This document shows, piece after piece, positions 20,791-32,417 of a stretch of DNA of 64,000 bases. Every line of letters begins with the position of its first letter. The first letter of the stretch is position 1. The stretch spans positions 17,668 through 81,667 of the forward strand of contig MNCI01016457.1 in assembly GCA_015680685.1 (NCBI GenBank). The letters are read 5' to 3'. The translations under genes and the position numbers were made by a program. Under the pieces are notes generated by a model. The model worked only from the letters and a program-made list of their open reading frames with translations, did no database searches and was not told where the DNA came from. The DNA comes from Gnetum montanum. Lineage: Eukaryota; Streptophyta; Gnetopsida; Gnetales; Gnetaceae.

Positions 20791-22480
20791 ATGTCTCTCT
20801 CACAAGACTATGACAACGCAACAAATAGTAAGGTAATTCATTAGAGAACCAACGAATTATACGATGATGAAGATGAAGTTTGGAGTACTCAATCTAATGC
20901 AGGGGTCTCCTATGTACATAAAAAAAAGACAACATTGTCCCAACTTACAAACTCATAATCTACCTAGTGATGATGAACCCTTGTTGGCCACTAGGAGCCT
21001 AATGCATATAAAAGAGGCTATTCAAATATCCTGCAGGCATCACAAAGAAAGCCACCCTCCCAAGCTTTATTTAAACAACTTTCCCAAGTTTTTAGGAGGC
21101 TATGATTTAGATCTGCAACAGCATTTACAAGCCTTCTATGATGCCTGTGCATGGAACAATATTGATAATGGGTGTCAAAAACTTAAGCTCTTTCCTATGA
21201 CACTCATTGGCCAAGCAAAAGTATGGTACAGATCCTTAAAACCAAAATCAATTCATAGATGGCCAACAACGGTAGAACTCTTTACTGAACGATATCAAAC
21301 CTATGCTAGAGTGTCAACCTTGAGGAGACAAATCCAAGAATGGAAACAAGGGCAACATGAAACCTTGGAGATGGCCTTAGAAAGATACTATTCTTTGTTA
21401 AAAAAATGCCTAGGCCATGGGTTCTCTGAGGAGAGGCTAATGTATCACATCATAGATGGACTTCATAATGAAACAAGGGATACCCTAGGGATATATGCCT
21501 GAGGTCAACTATACAAGCTACAGACCCACAAATTCCAAGAGCTTATTAAGTGGGTAGCAAAAGAATAAGGAGAAATGGTTAAATGGGAGAATGTTGAAAG
21601 CTCTCAACAGGACCAAAATCTCTAATTAGCAAAGGTCCATGATCATGAAGAGGAGAAATCAACTCACCTTAAAGAGGTGGAATCATCTTTTCCAATACTA
21701 CAATCACTAAATGAAATTGAGGCAAAGATCAATAAGATGACAAAATGGATACACGAAAAATGTGGATAATATGCCAACACTATTAGATGTAGAACCATGA
21801 TGAACCAAGAAGCAAGACAAACCACCCTTAGAAAATCAGAAAGAAAGGTTGAAGAGAATAAGAACTCAACTGCTAATCATACGTATCAATGTAACATTTT
21901 CTTGTACGATCACCCCAAAAGGCAATGCCCAATCTTGTCATATTTATATGAGCATTGGGGAAGAATGTTACATCCAGAGTTCATACAAAAATACTATGTT
22001 CAATCATAGTTACAAAAATCCCAGTCATGGGGGAGGCCCCCCCCCAAACTGGTCACACCCTTCATATCATTCGAACACAAGAGCTTATAGGGTTCAGCAT
22101 CCTATTTCCCCAATTGGATCAACATCCTCTATCTCAACACATCGTTATCATTCCCCTAGATACTTAACCCATGTCCTCTCTCATAAGATCACCACCTCAT
22201 GTTCGTTATACTTCTCCTTACCCTTAATATTCACATCCTTCACCTCCTTCTACATTGCCACCAATAGTACTAGAAGGTTTTGCACCACAGCATCAACCCA
22301 CGAACGTTACTTGTGCTACTACTATCAATCGTAGTGGGAATCCTCCACAACATCAAAGGTGTCCCTTCTTTAGACATGACTGTAGAAAGGGAAAACACAG
22401 TTCCGAGACCACTACATCCTCCCACTCAGCACAAGTTCAACACTGTGTTGCATCTTTCTCCTCGAACGCAATGCCTCATG
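20791..22480 (+). pseudogene. RE-1 gag, decayed
   Basis: Begins MSLSQDYDN at 20791, like the MSLSS/MSSS starts of the related gags. The longest open part (20864-21502) carries the Retrotrans_gag domain: FPKFLGGYDLDLQQHLQAFYD, then LKLFPMTLIGQAKVWYRSL, then GLHNETRDTLG. A degenerate zinc knuckle near 21890 reads CNIFLYDHPKRQC, where the second Cys is Phe. A Pro/His/Ser-rich tail follows up to the gap. The N-terminal HPDEY...HQDEQLRWRDL block present in RE-2, RE-3 and RE-5 is missing. Product: capsid/nucleocapsid polyprotein. Confidence 0.8.
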
Positions 22481-22487
22481 TTACCTT

Positions 22488-22921
22488 NNNNNNNNNNNNN
22501 NNNNNNNNNNNNNNNNNNNNNNNNNNNNNNNNNNNNNNNNNNNNNNNNNNNNNNNNNNNNNNNNNNNNNNNNNNNNNNNNNNNNNNNNNNNNNNNNNNNN
22601 NNNNNNNNNNNNNNNNNNNNNNNNNNNNNNNNNNNNNNNNNNNNNNNNNNNNNNNNNNNNNNNNNNNNNNNNNNNNNNNNNNNNNNNNNNNNNNNNNNNN
22701 NNNNNNNNNNNNNNNNNNNNNNNNNNNNNNNNNNNNNNNNNNNNNNNNNNNNNNNNNNNNNNNNNNNNNNNNNNNNNNNNNNNNNNNNNNNNNNNNNNNN
22801 NNNNNNNNNNNNNNNNNNNNNNNNNNNNNNNNNNNNNNNNNNNNNNNNNNNNNNNNNNNNNNNNNNNNNNNNNNNNNNNNNNNNNNNNNNNNNNNNNNNN
22901 NNNNNNNNNNNNNNNNNNNNN
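22488..22921. other. Assembly gap (434 N)
   Basis: Run of N inside RE-1 between gag and the post-pol region. True length unknown. Long open frames that cross it are artefacts. Confidence 0.99.
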
Positions 22922-24270
22922 CTTTTATTGATTGGTTCATCTTTTTATTTATTGTTTTATCTTTTTATCTTTTTATGGGTAATCTCATCTATGAATAAAA
23001 CACTCATGTGACTCGTTGGTTGAGGTGTTATTCTATGCTATCAAGTCTTAGGTGACTAATTACTTGGACAGCGAGCCCATCGCATCCACCCACCCATTCT
23101 ATTAATAAGAGGTTCTACTTTGGGTCCAATGATATTCTTGATATCATTAAAAATTAAAGTAATTTTGTACTTATTATGCCCAAAGCAAAAAATAATGGAC
23201 TAAGAGGGAATGATTAGGGTGTCACATCAAGGGGACTTGTGGTTCCTCTTTGGTGACATCTGTTGGAGTTATCATGTAGCCTGGTTTTACAAAGATCCTT
23301 GTAGATCTAACGAAAAATGGGAGTAAGAGTAATAAAGGCACTTAATAAAGAAACCCAATGCTATTCTAGGGGGTTCCACTGGAAAGACATGCACCCATGC
23401 GTAAAGGTAGGCAACTTCTCTGGATTACGCATGAGAAAAATAAGAGTGTGTGCCAAAGAAACCAGACAAAAAGAAACGAAAAGATGAAGAAAAATGTGTC
23501 GCAAATAAATTCCAAATCACTCCTCCCTTGAATGAAACACCAAGTGATTGTATGCCTTGCTATCATGATGCTCTTATGGTTGTCCATCATTGGATGAAAT
23601 AATGCGATGTCACTAATCGAAGGAATGGACTTGGTCTTGATTTTGGAGCAACGGGCTAATAACACATTAATCATGTCCTACACTCTAGATTCATTGTGCC
23701 TAGGGTCAGTTACCTCATGTCCCAATCTCTACAATCCCTTCTACGATTCACCTCATCTCATTGTTCATGTTTTTGTGACTCATGTCTTGTGTAGCATTGA
23801 ATGCATACCTCATCATGATGGTATTTAACATGTGTGTGTTTTGTTGCATCGATGTAGATTACATTTAACCCTTCTAGTGCCTATGGACATTTTAAGGTGT
23901 GGTTACACAAGGGAATTATAGGTTGGAGCCTACTTTGGGGAGGACCCACTTGCGTGACTTTGTAATATGCACTTGTTTCACATCACCATATCATTTTATA
24001 CCCTCCAAGTACTTCATTGACAAATCTATTGTTTCACTTGTCATTATTTTATCAAACGTTCCTCAAAAAAATTACATGTCCTTTTATGTGTCACCTAAAC
24101 AAATTAGGTTTGACATTAAGCTTTTAGGGCAACTTCCTTGAAAAAAATTTCTAACTCTAAAATCATACTAAGCAATGAATTCAACATTTATTAAAGGTAA
24201 TGAGTAAGGTATGAAAGAATTGAACTTCTTTCAATAACCTTACTAACAATTGATCTTTGTGTGATTATAG
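22922..24270 (+). other. RE-1 post-pol untranslated region
   Basis: Collinear in character with the post-pol regions of RE-2 (38600-39800) and RE-5 (45650-46740): a segment with CATCCACCCACCCATTC near 23085, a GGGGAGGACCCACTT segment near 23937, then T-rich sequence leading to the ORF3 start. No coding sequence recognised. Confidence 0.6.
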
Positions 24271-24710
24271 ATGGCCCCTAAAAGAGGATAATAAGTAGGA
24301 CCTTCTCAAGATGCAATTGAACACCTAGGGAGAGGCAGAGGCTAAGGACCTCATGGAAAACATGTAGAGTAGGAGGCACAATCATTCAGCATCCATCAAG
24401 GAACTCTTATCACTACACAATTTGGCCAAGCAAAAGGTGGAGAGGTTAAGGAATGATCCTATGAAGAGGAATTACGACTATTTGTGGTATGGCATGTCAA
24501 GGCCAATAAATTGTTCCTGCAGATGTTGTGTCCATGGGAAGTGTCGACTCCATCAAGCATTGGAACATTAGCATGGACGACTCATAATCCTTAGATAGAA
24601 GAGGAGAAACATCAAACATTTCTTCAATGGTATCAATATCATAATCCTAGAGCGCAAGACAAAGGAAAGGCACCCATGGAGGAGCCACCACCACTAGGAA
24701 TCCCATGAGT
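24271..24710 (+). pseudogene. RE-1 ORF3 remnant with internal deletion
   Basis: Starts MAPKRG after TGTGATTATAG, as in RE-2. After about 75 codons it jumps to the C-terminal motif CPWEVSTPSS...WTTHNP, which matches PCPWDVPIP...TIHDPRS near 3900-3960 of RE-2. The central domain and coiled-coil region are gone. The ends being kept suggests they were retained by chance or for RNA reasons; several stops mean no protein. Confidence 0.65.
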
Positions 24711-24871
24711 TCCACAAGTTTTTTCTTTTGTGTCTATGTCCAAATTTTGTTTAGTCCCATATTGCAGCATGAAACAATCCATGTTCATTCAATAATCTCA
24801 TACCTATCCCCTATTTGTAATTGAATGAACTTGTTCCTCACTTTCTTTGACTTGAGGACGAGTTGTTATTT

Positions 24872-24884
24872 AGTCATGGGGGTA
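24872..24884 (+). other. RE-1 polypurine tract
   Basis: AGTCATGGGGGTA directly before the 3' LTR; the same tract precedes the RE-5 3' LTR (47317-47329). It would prime plus-strand DNA synthesis. Confidence 0.8.
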
Positions 24885-25800
24885 TGATGAATCGTGGTTT
24901 GTCAGGTGCTAATATCAGACCCTTGACATTGAACCCTTGACATTGGACCCCTAATATTGAACCCTCGATATTAGACCCTTGATATTGGGTACACGATATC
25001 ATGGCCTGGTTAGCGATATCGGATACATGATATTGTGACTCCTATGAAAGCCTATAAATACACATTTGGACACATAGGAAAGGAGGAAGTTAGTTAGTGT
25101 TAGAGTAGAGTCTTTTTGTCAATTTTTAGTTCCTCTCAACTCTTTCCCTAGTGCATGCCCATAGTGTGATGATTGTAATTGTATGGAACCTTTATTCGAG
25201 TGTGACCTACTTGGACACGTGCATGACTGGAAATAAAGATCAAGATTACTTCATCATTACAGCATTTACTTAGTTTTAATTGGTTAATTATTATTGTTAT
25301 TTATTGTTTTCGTAATTAATATTTCTTACCCTTCATTTACTATCCTTGTTATTAAGTGCAGAATTAGTATGACTTAATCACGAGCATTTAAGTGTGACTA
25401 CTTGGTATCCCAGTAGTGTATCTAGGAGCGCTCAAGTAATATATGCTTGGTAATCCTAGAGGTAGTACACAAGGTCCAAGATGTGTATGGATGATTATGG
25501 ACAGATGCTCATCACACTTAGGCTAGCTTAGATTCTCTTCTCCCATTCCCTATTAGCTTAAACAAGGTTACTTCCATTGTCTCTAGGAGTAGCATAGTGG
25601 TAGAAAATACATCATACACCTCACTCTGGACTAAACCATACATGACAAAGAAAATACTAGTCCAATTGATTAGACAGTGAACTGTGATCAACATGTAACT
25701 ATCTTAATACCATGACTAGCCCATCTATAGAGTTTGACCGGATCATGCATGAAGGATTGTATTCGTATGGTTGAGTGTAGGGGTACCTTGCCACTCATCA
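24885..25800 (+). repeat. RE-1 3' LTR (916 bp)
   Basis: TGATGAATCGTGG to CCACTCATCA. The U3 has the same ATATCG/GATATC array with many C-to-T differences from the 5' LTR. TATAAATA is at 25053-25060. The right duplication ATTAC is at 25801-25805. Confidence 0.9.
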
Positions 25801-25805
25801 ATTAC

Positions 25806-26491
25806 AAATTTTTAATGTGATTTTTTCATCCTTTTTTACAAGGAAGTGAGGGTTAGCTCTCATGATTGAAGTGGATATAAGGAAGTGAAGATTGGAATGA
25901 ATATAAGGAAGTGAGGATTAGCTTAGTTGAAAGTGTTGAAAATCAAACTTATCATTGCAACCTATACACTTATGAAAACTTAGAAGTAGCTACTAATATT
26001 AGTATTGTAAAAGTTTGTGGGTTTTTGCAAGTACTCAAAAAATTTTAATTATAAATACTAAAGGAACTAAATTTCATTTTTGTTTAGTATTTTAATCATT
26101 TTTGTTAAGTAACTCACTTCAAGTATATTTAAATAGGAACAAGTAGTACTATTAGTCTAAGTATCGCAACATTGGTGGCCTTAGAAACTAAGGCTACAAA
26201 GATGATGAACTTTTCAAAAATGAATATTGATGAACCACACTAGGAGTTGATGATCATAAAGACTACTTTCTTCTTATTGCAAAGTTCATCCTATTTTAAT
26301 ATCCTTCCTATAATTTTTCAAATAAGGCCAAGTAATGTAATGATATAACTTTAATTTAACCATATAATCTTGAAAAATGCATTACTTTGTAGTCTAAAAT
26401 GTGTATAGTATCTCTGATTTTGCTACTTAAGCCTTCAAATTTATATTATTTAACAAGAAGAAATATATTTATCTCACATTATTTTTATTAT
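25806..26491. other. Flank between RE-1 and RE-3
   Basis: Non-TE-looking AT-rich sequence with short repeats of GGAAGTGAGGATTAG near 25840-25930. No gene. Its last 306 bp (26186-26491) recur at 31052-31361. Confidence 0.6.
26186..26491 (+). repeat. Flank repeat, copy 1 (about 306 bp)
   Basis: From ACTAAGGCTACAAAG to TTATTTTTATTAT. It matches 31052-31361 in the same orientation at about 90 percent by eye. RE-3 interrupts it on the right; in copy 2 the sequence continues as CTTTATATCTTGAAA. Confidence 0.85.
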
Positions 26492-27343
26492 TGGTGAGTC
26501 TTGATATCGGATCCTTGATATTGGACCCCAGATATCAGATACACGATATCAGAGATGTCGAAGTGATATCGGACATGTGATGTCAAAACCTGTCTCGTTG
26601 CCTATAAATAAGAGACAAGAGCACTTGGTTTGGTATTAGTTTTTAGTCCCTTAGCTAAACCCTTGCAGTTTTTTCCTTCCAAAGTTAGAATTATTTCTGA
26701 GTGCCTGCAGAAGGAGTCATAAAGTAAATAGATCTTTATTCGAGCATTGTGTACTTGAGCACACCTTGTGTGTGGAAATAAAGATGAACTTTGTGATAAA
26801 TCTTGCAACATTCAGAATAGTGTAATTATTTCCTTTCATGTTATTTACAGTTATCTAATGCTTTCAATAGTTACTTAATGTTATTTCATAGAATTATTAA
26901 TTGTCAATTATTAATGAATTATCACACTCAACACGACCACTTCAAGAATACGTTGGAACACTTGGGAACCTAGTAACGACTAGCATTTTCTAATCCCGGT
27001 AGTGTTACACTGGTTCAGGATGTGTCCGGAGAGTGGGAATGGATGCTGGTGTTAGGACTAGTTAAAGAATAGTTAAATAGTTAAATCAAATTAGTTATTA
27101 AATTACCTCATTCTTCTCTTTTAAGCAGCAAGAAAATAAAACATAAAAGAATAAAAATCAAATACCTCGAGTTTACTTAACCATACAATTGAGCCTTACA
27201 AGTAAGCTTGGGAAGACAATGATTGCATAACCCATCCTTGTTCTGTGTAGATGCATAAGCACTTAATCCTCAGAGTTTGATCTGATCGTGCGTGAATGTT
27301 CGTATTTGTATGGTTGGGCATAGGGGTACCTCGCTGCTCATCA
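26492..27343 (+). repeat. RE-3 5' LTR (852 bp)
   Basis: TGGTGAGTCTTG to GCTGCTCATCA. The U3 (26492-26602) carries about six GATATC(G/A)-type motifs. TATAAATA is at 26603-26610. The polyadenylation-like block TCTTTATTCGAGCATTGTG and GGAAATAAAGATGA is near 26731-26790. PBS TGGCACCATTGTGAGGGA follows at 27345-27362. Confidence 0.85.
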
Positions 27344-27478
27344 TTGGCACCATTGTGAGGGATTTTTTTGTTTGTATGCTGATTAGAACTTAGGAAATCC
27401 TTTCATCATTGGAATGAATCCTTAGAATAACTATCCTACAATCACTAGAAAATGGTATCACACATTGAATAATGAATC

Positions 27479-29245
27479 ATGTCTCTTTCTTCTAAAGATA
27501 GTGCTTCACCAACTAGGTTTGACACCATGAACAATCAAAGGTGGGGTGCACATGATGATCTACTAGTACCCCAACAGTTTCACATGGTATATGCTCATCC
27601 TGATGAGTATGTACCAGTTTTTACCTTTATCCTCCACCAAGATGAACAATTACGATGGCGTGATTTAGAAGGTAACATAGTGTTACCTCTGGATCACTCA
27701 ATCCCAAGCATGCTTCTTCGTGATCTCACACAAATTATTATGCAACACTTACAATCAAAGTACATTTTGCATGAGTAAGATTCAAGAGATTATCGACCCA
27801 TAGAGGCACAACACCAGAGAGATCTACAATAGGAGAGACATTACAAATCTGTGAAGGGGAAGTGGTCTTAGGATGTTCTGTATGTCCTAAGTGCAAATGA
27901 GGATGGTGAAACTATCTTGGGAGGTTTTCCACAAAACGATGTTCCTCTTGTTGACTTCAGTCAAGGAGTTGTATAGTAGAATCTTCACTCAACTATTCAT
28001 AACCTAGGTTTTGGTACCAATAGACACAAAGGGTCTATAAAAGAAACACGAACACATGACAATGATAGACATTTTGATCATAACTTTCATCGAGGCCATG
28101 AACACCAAAGAGAATGTGATAGGCACTACCATGATGCCGATCCTCATTCCTGTTCACCTCCATCATCTTCTTCTCCCTCTTCTTCGGGATCTAAATGTAG
28201 TTGCAAAGGGAAAGATCATGAGGACAATGGTAAGAAAAATAGAAATCACTAACCAAATAGTCGAGAAATGGGGTGAGGGCATTCTAGAGAGACACATCAT
28301 GAAAGAAGGGAGAGTAGGGAATAGCATATGCATCATAAATGCCAAAGATAGTATGACCATGATGAATCCCTATGTGCCACCCCAAGTATGTTAGATATAA
28401 TAGAGGCCGTTAGGATCCCAACAAGGTACTGGAAGGATAGTAGGATCAAAAGACTAGACATGAATAACATCCCATGATTTGAAGGGGGATAAAATGCTGA
28501 TCCTTAAAACCATCTACATGAATAATATTCCATGATGCATTTTCCTTGCAAAATATAGAAAACTAGTGGAAAAAGATAAAGTTGTTTCCATGGACATTGA
28601 TCAAGGAAACAGAAAGCTGGTACCAATCCTTAGAATTTGAATCCATTAGTTGATGGAGTACCATGTTAGAACTATTAAACATTAAGTATCAAATGTACTC
28701 CTGAGTGTACAACCTACGTAAGAAAATCCAAGGATGGAAATAAGGAGGACACAAATCCTTGGATGCTACCATGGGTTGAAATTATTCATTGTTACATTGT
28801 TGTCCTGGCCATGGTTACTTACAGAAGGAACAAGTACATCATCTCATAGATGGGCTTAGGTACAAAATGTGAAGAACCCTTAGGATTTATGCCCAAGGAA
28901 GGCTATCCAGGCTGAGAGCCCATCAAATACAAAGATTGTTGGAGCAAGTTACCAAGGAGGAAGGTGAGTTGTGGAAAAGAAAAAGTATGGAGGAGTGTAA
29001 CAGAGATCCTTCCCTCTGAAAGAAGAAAATTAGATTTTGTGAAGATGAAGAAGAGTCACCACTTGCAGATATGGTGAATAGAAAGACTTTTCCCATTCAA
29101 AAATTTGCATTAGAAGTATTGGAATAGGTTGATCAAATGTGAAACTCCCTAGATGAAAAATTTCAAACTGTCCTAAAAATAGTAGAGGAGTCTAGAGAAC
29201 CAAGTAGTAACTAAGAGAGGAGGAGAAAGAAAGAAGCTGAGTATA
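27479..29245 (+). pseudogene. RE-3 gag, decayed and 3'-truncated
   Basis: ATG 27479 (MSLSSKDSASPTRFD). The N-terminal block HPDEYVPVFTFILHQDEQLR is followed by WRDLEGNIVLPLDHS, then IEAQHQRDLQ, a His/Arg/Asp-rich stretch (28040-28330), the Retrotrans_gag domain with stops (28480-28900) and the region FPIQKFALEVLE near 29093. It ends before the zinc knuckle at the head-to-head junction. Confidence 0.7.
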
Positions 29246-30026
29246 CATGTAAAAAATGGCGTATGCTACCTTCTCTACTATGGTCTTGGCCTCGATCGTG
29301 ATTGCGATCAAAATGTCCACCTTTATCATGAGTTTGTGTTCCTTTTTTAGACCCTTTTTGCCCATGGGTATCAGAACCTGGGTTATGAATAGTGGAACGA
29401 AGGTTCTAATACACAACCCCTTGGCCAAAGTCAAGAGGAAGAACATCGTTATGTGGCCGACTACCTGAGGTAGGTTCACCACCCTCATTTTTTCTTAAGT
29501 CATGTAGGGCATCCTGGGACCACTTACCCTTCAAAGACTTATGATTTCTCTCCTGTTGCAAGTCCCTTTGACATTGTGCCTCTATGGGATGGCATTGTCT
29601 CAATTCATGGTCTTGCACAACATATTCTGCATGTAAGTGCAGCATGCCAATTCATGTGAGAGCACGAAGAAGCATGCTTGGGACTGACCGATCGGGAGGT
29701 AACACTATGTTAGCTTCTAAGTCTCACCAACACAGTTGTTCATCTTGATGGAGGATAAAGGTGATGTCTAGTATATACTCATCAGGATGAATATATCCCA
29801 CTCAAACTTGTTGAGGGACTAGCAGATCAACGTCATGTGTATTATGTTATCAACTATTTCCTATTTCAGACCTAGGCAATGAGGTGCTTTTGTACGAAGA
29901 AGGAGACATACTTGTCTATTTAGTGTGCAATGTATTTTTTTTTATTATTTTCTCAACCAACCCTAAGGGTTTGTTCCAACAATGTGAATGATTTCCTATG
30001 TTCTAGTTAGCACACAAACAACTAAG

Positions 30027-30044
30027 TCCCCAGCAACGATGCCA
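30027..30044 (-). other. RE-4 primer binding site
   Basis: Minus strand TGGCATCGTTGCTGGGGA, next to the LTR end; same type as RE-1, RE-2, RE-3 and RE-5. Confidence 0.75.
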
Positions 30045-30045
30045 A

Positions 30046-31049
30046 GGATGAGCAGCGAGGCACCCCTATGCTCAACCATACGAATACAAGCGTTTAACAC
30101 ACAATCTAGTCAAATTCCAAGGACTAAGTGCTTATGCACCCTTGTGGAATAAGGACGAGTTCATTGATCATTGTCTTCCCAAGCTTACCTGTATGTCATG
30201 ATTGTATGCTTAAGTAAGATTGAGGCATATGATTTTTATAGCTTTTATGTTTTTATGTCCTGCACTAGTAGGGAAGGAGAGAGGTAACTAAGTGAATAAT
30301 CTAACTTAACTACTCATTAACTAAGTTCTAACTAATCCTAACACCAGCATCTGTTCCCACTTTCCATACACATCTTGAACCATTGCAACACTGCTGGGAT
30401 TACCAAATGCTAATCGTTACTAGGTTACCAAGCATTACACACATGCTCAAAGTGGTTGTGCTTGTGTAATTTAATGATTTGCTTAATTGATGAAAATTAA
30501 TTTTTGTGCTTATAATAGAAATGTAAAGTGCATAAAATAAAATAAAATAAATGCATAAGAAAATCAAATAAAAGAAATGTGTAAGAAAACAAATCTCAAG
30601 TGCTCCAAGGATGAATCAAAGAACTCATCTTTATTACCATACACAAGGTGTGCTTAGGTACACAATGCTCGAATAAAGATCCATCCATACTTAGACCTCC
30701 TATTGTGGGCACTTGGAAAATACTCTAACTTTCAAATAGACTACAAGAGTTTCGCTACTTGATTGCTAAAAGACTTCTCTCCCAATTGTATGCTTGGGCA
30801 CTATATTTATAGGCTTGGGAGAAACTACTCTAATAATTAGAATAACTACTAAAGTAACTGCTAGAGTAACCACTCTAATAATTAGAATAATTGCTAGAGT
30901 AACCACTAGAGTAATCAATCTAATAATTAGAGTAACTACTAAAGTAACTGCTATATTAACCACTCTAATAATTAGAATAATTGCTAGAGTAACCACTAGA
31001 GTAATCACTAGAGTAACCACTCTAATAATTAGAGTAACTACTCTCATCA
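30046..31049 (-). repeat. RE-4 LTR, inverted (1004 bp)
   Basis: Read on the minus strand it starts TGATGAGAGTAG and ends GCTGCTCATC with the last base changed. The TATAAATA box is at 30811-30804. The long U3 (31049-30812) is a minisatellite of TAGAGTAAC units and the palindrome CTCTAATAATTAGAG (arms CTCTAAT/ATTAGAG), replacing the GATATC array of RE-1, RE-3 and RE-5. Confidence 0.85.
30828..31045. repeat. U3 minisatellite of RE-4
   Basis: About 218 bp made of alternating CTCTAATAATTAGA(A/G)TAA and CTAGAGTAACCA units, with a higher-order period of about 120 bp (30840-30955 against 30960-31045). Open frames on both strands here (Val/Ile/Thr repeats) are by-products of the repeat. Confidence 0.85.
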
Positions 31050-31051
31050 GC

Positions 31052-31361
31052 AACTAAGGCTACAAAGATTATGAACTTTTCAACAATGAATATTGATGAA
31101 TCACACTAGGATTTGATGATCATAAAGAATACTTTCTTCTTATTGCAATGTTCATCATGTTTTTTAATCCCTCCTATACTTTTGCAAATAAGGCCAAGTA
31201 ATCAAATGAAAAAACTTTAATTTAACTATATAATCTTGAAAAATGCATTATTTTGTAGTCTAATATGTGTTTTTTTATCTTTGATTTTGTTACATAAGCC
31301 TTCAAATTTATATTATGTAACAAGAAGAAATATATGTATCTCACATTATTTTTATTATTCT
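31052..31361 (+). repeat. Flank repeat, copy 2
   Basis: Same orientation match to 26186-26491. It starts directly at the outer end of the RE-4 LTR and continues without interruption to 31411, just before the RE-2 5' LTR. Confidence 0.85.
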
Positions 31362-31411
31362 TTATATCTTGAAATTATATTATATTATTGAAATTGAAGC
31401 TTTATTACATT

Positions 31412-32267
31412 TGGTGAGTCATGGTTGGCCATGTCGACGAGGCCTCATTGATGCGGTCCTATCAACAAAGGGTCCATTCTTGCTTATAAATACACACTCA
31501 CTAGTTGAAATTATGGCATTCAAGTCATCGAAGTAGCTGAACTCTTGAAATTTGACATTTGAAAGTTAGAATATTTTCTCGAGTGCCTACGGAAGTAGTC
31601 ATTAAGTGTATAGATCTTTATTCAATAATTGTTATACCTAAGCATGATAATGTGTATGGAAATAAAGACAAGCTTCTTGATCAACCTTGCAGCATATGGG
31701 AAAATTTAGATGTTTTATTCATGCATTTAATACTTCCAGTTATTTATTTAATGTTTTCTTGTAATTAAGCTAATTAAGTAATTAAGCAAGATAAGCTAGA
31801 TAAATTAAATACATAAGTACCAATGCTTCAAGCATAACACATATTCACTTGGTAATCCCAACAATGTTATTGCTTGGTGCGCTCAATAGTGTAGTGCTTG
31901 GTAACCCAGCAGTGAATACGTGGGTTCAAGAAGTGTATGGAAAGTGGGACCAGATGCTTATGTTAGGACTAGTTAAAGACCAGTAAGTTAGTTAAATTAA
32001 ATTAGTCATTAACTTACTTCATCTTTCTCTTTAAGCATCAAAACCATAAAACATAAAATGATAAAAATCATATGCCTTGATTATAGTTAACCATACCTTT
32101 GTACTTCACAAGTGTAAGTGGGAAGACAACGAATGACCTTAGGGCAAGGTTCACTTCCTAGAAGACTAGTGTATCAAAAACTATAGATTCCACAAAATTC
32201 TACTAGATCACATGTGAGTGCTTTATGATTTTTATGGTTGGGTGTAGGGGTACCTCACCACTCATCA
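31412..32267 (+). repeat. RE-2 5' LTR (856 bp)
   Basis: TGGTGAGTCATGG to CCACTCATCA. The U3 is only 83 bp, with GTCGACGAGGCCTC and no GATATC. TATAAATA is at 31495-31502. The body shares ATAGATCTTTATTCAAT and the CTTGGTAATCCCA repeats with the other LTRs. Confidence 0.85.
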
Positions 32268-32268
32268 T

Positions 32269-32286
32269 TGGCATCATTGCCAAGGA
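32269..32286 (+). other. RE-2 primer binding site
   Basis: TGGCATCATTGCCAAGGA, one T after the LTR; an Asp-tRNA-type Athila site with substitutions. Confidence 0.75.
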
Positions 32287-32417
32287 CTCTATTTGTTGAA
32301 ATGTGTGCTATCTAGGATTAGTGAACATTATTAATATTGTTGAATGAACTAAAGGTCAACATTACGCTCACATGACATATAGTTAGAAATGCACATTGAT
32401 TATTTGTTTGTTGTAAA

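Larger units (their letters stand above)
19813..25800 (+). mobile_element. RE-1: non-autonomous Athila-like LTR element (gag-only)
   Basis: A complete LTR-to-LTR element with perfect ATTAC duplications. Content: 5' LTR (19813-20655), PBS (20657-20674), gag (20791 to about 22480), N gap (22488-22921), post-pol region, ORF3 remnant (24271 to about 24710), polypurine tract (24872-24884) and 3' LTR (24885-25800). No protease, RT, RNase H or integrase is visible. Unless the 434-N gap is heavily undersized, pol is absent, so the element would depend on a relative such as RE-2. Confidence 0.9.
26492..29245 (+). mobile_element. RE-3: 5' half of an Athila-like element
   Basis: 5' LTR (26492-27343), PBS (27345-27362) and gag (27479 to about 29245). 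At about 29245 the sequence switches to the reverse strand of a related element (RE-4), so no pol or 3' LTR remains. Start chosen as TGGTGAGTC, read as TGATGAGTC with one change. Confidence 0.8.
29246..31049 (-). mobile_element. RE-4: inverted 5' half of an Athila-like element
   Basis: On the minus strand: 5' LTR (31049 down to 30046), PBS (30044-30027) and gag N-terminal part (about 29940-29246). It is fused head to head with RE-3 gag at about 29245. The minus-strand gag keeps the IEAQCQRDLQQERNHKSL block (29406-29645), the equivalent of RE-3 27775-27850. Confidence 0.8.

Noticed and set aside
22255-23011. Open frames of about 245 codons across the N gap
   Set aside because: Most codons are N; the frame only looks open.
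30766-31057. Long Val/Ile/Thr-rich open frames on both strands
   Set aside because: They are translations of the U3 minisatellite of RE-4; open on both strands because of the repeat, with no protein features.
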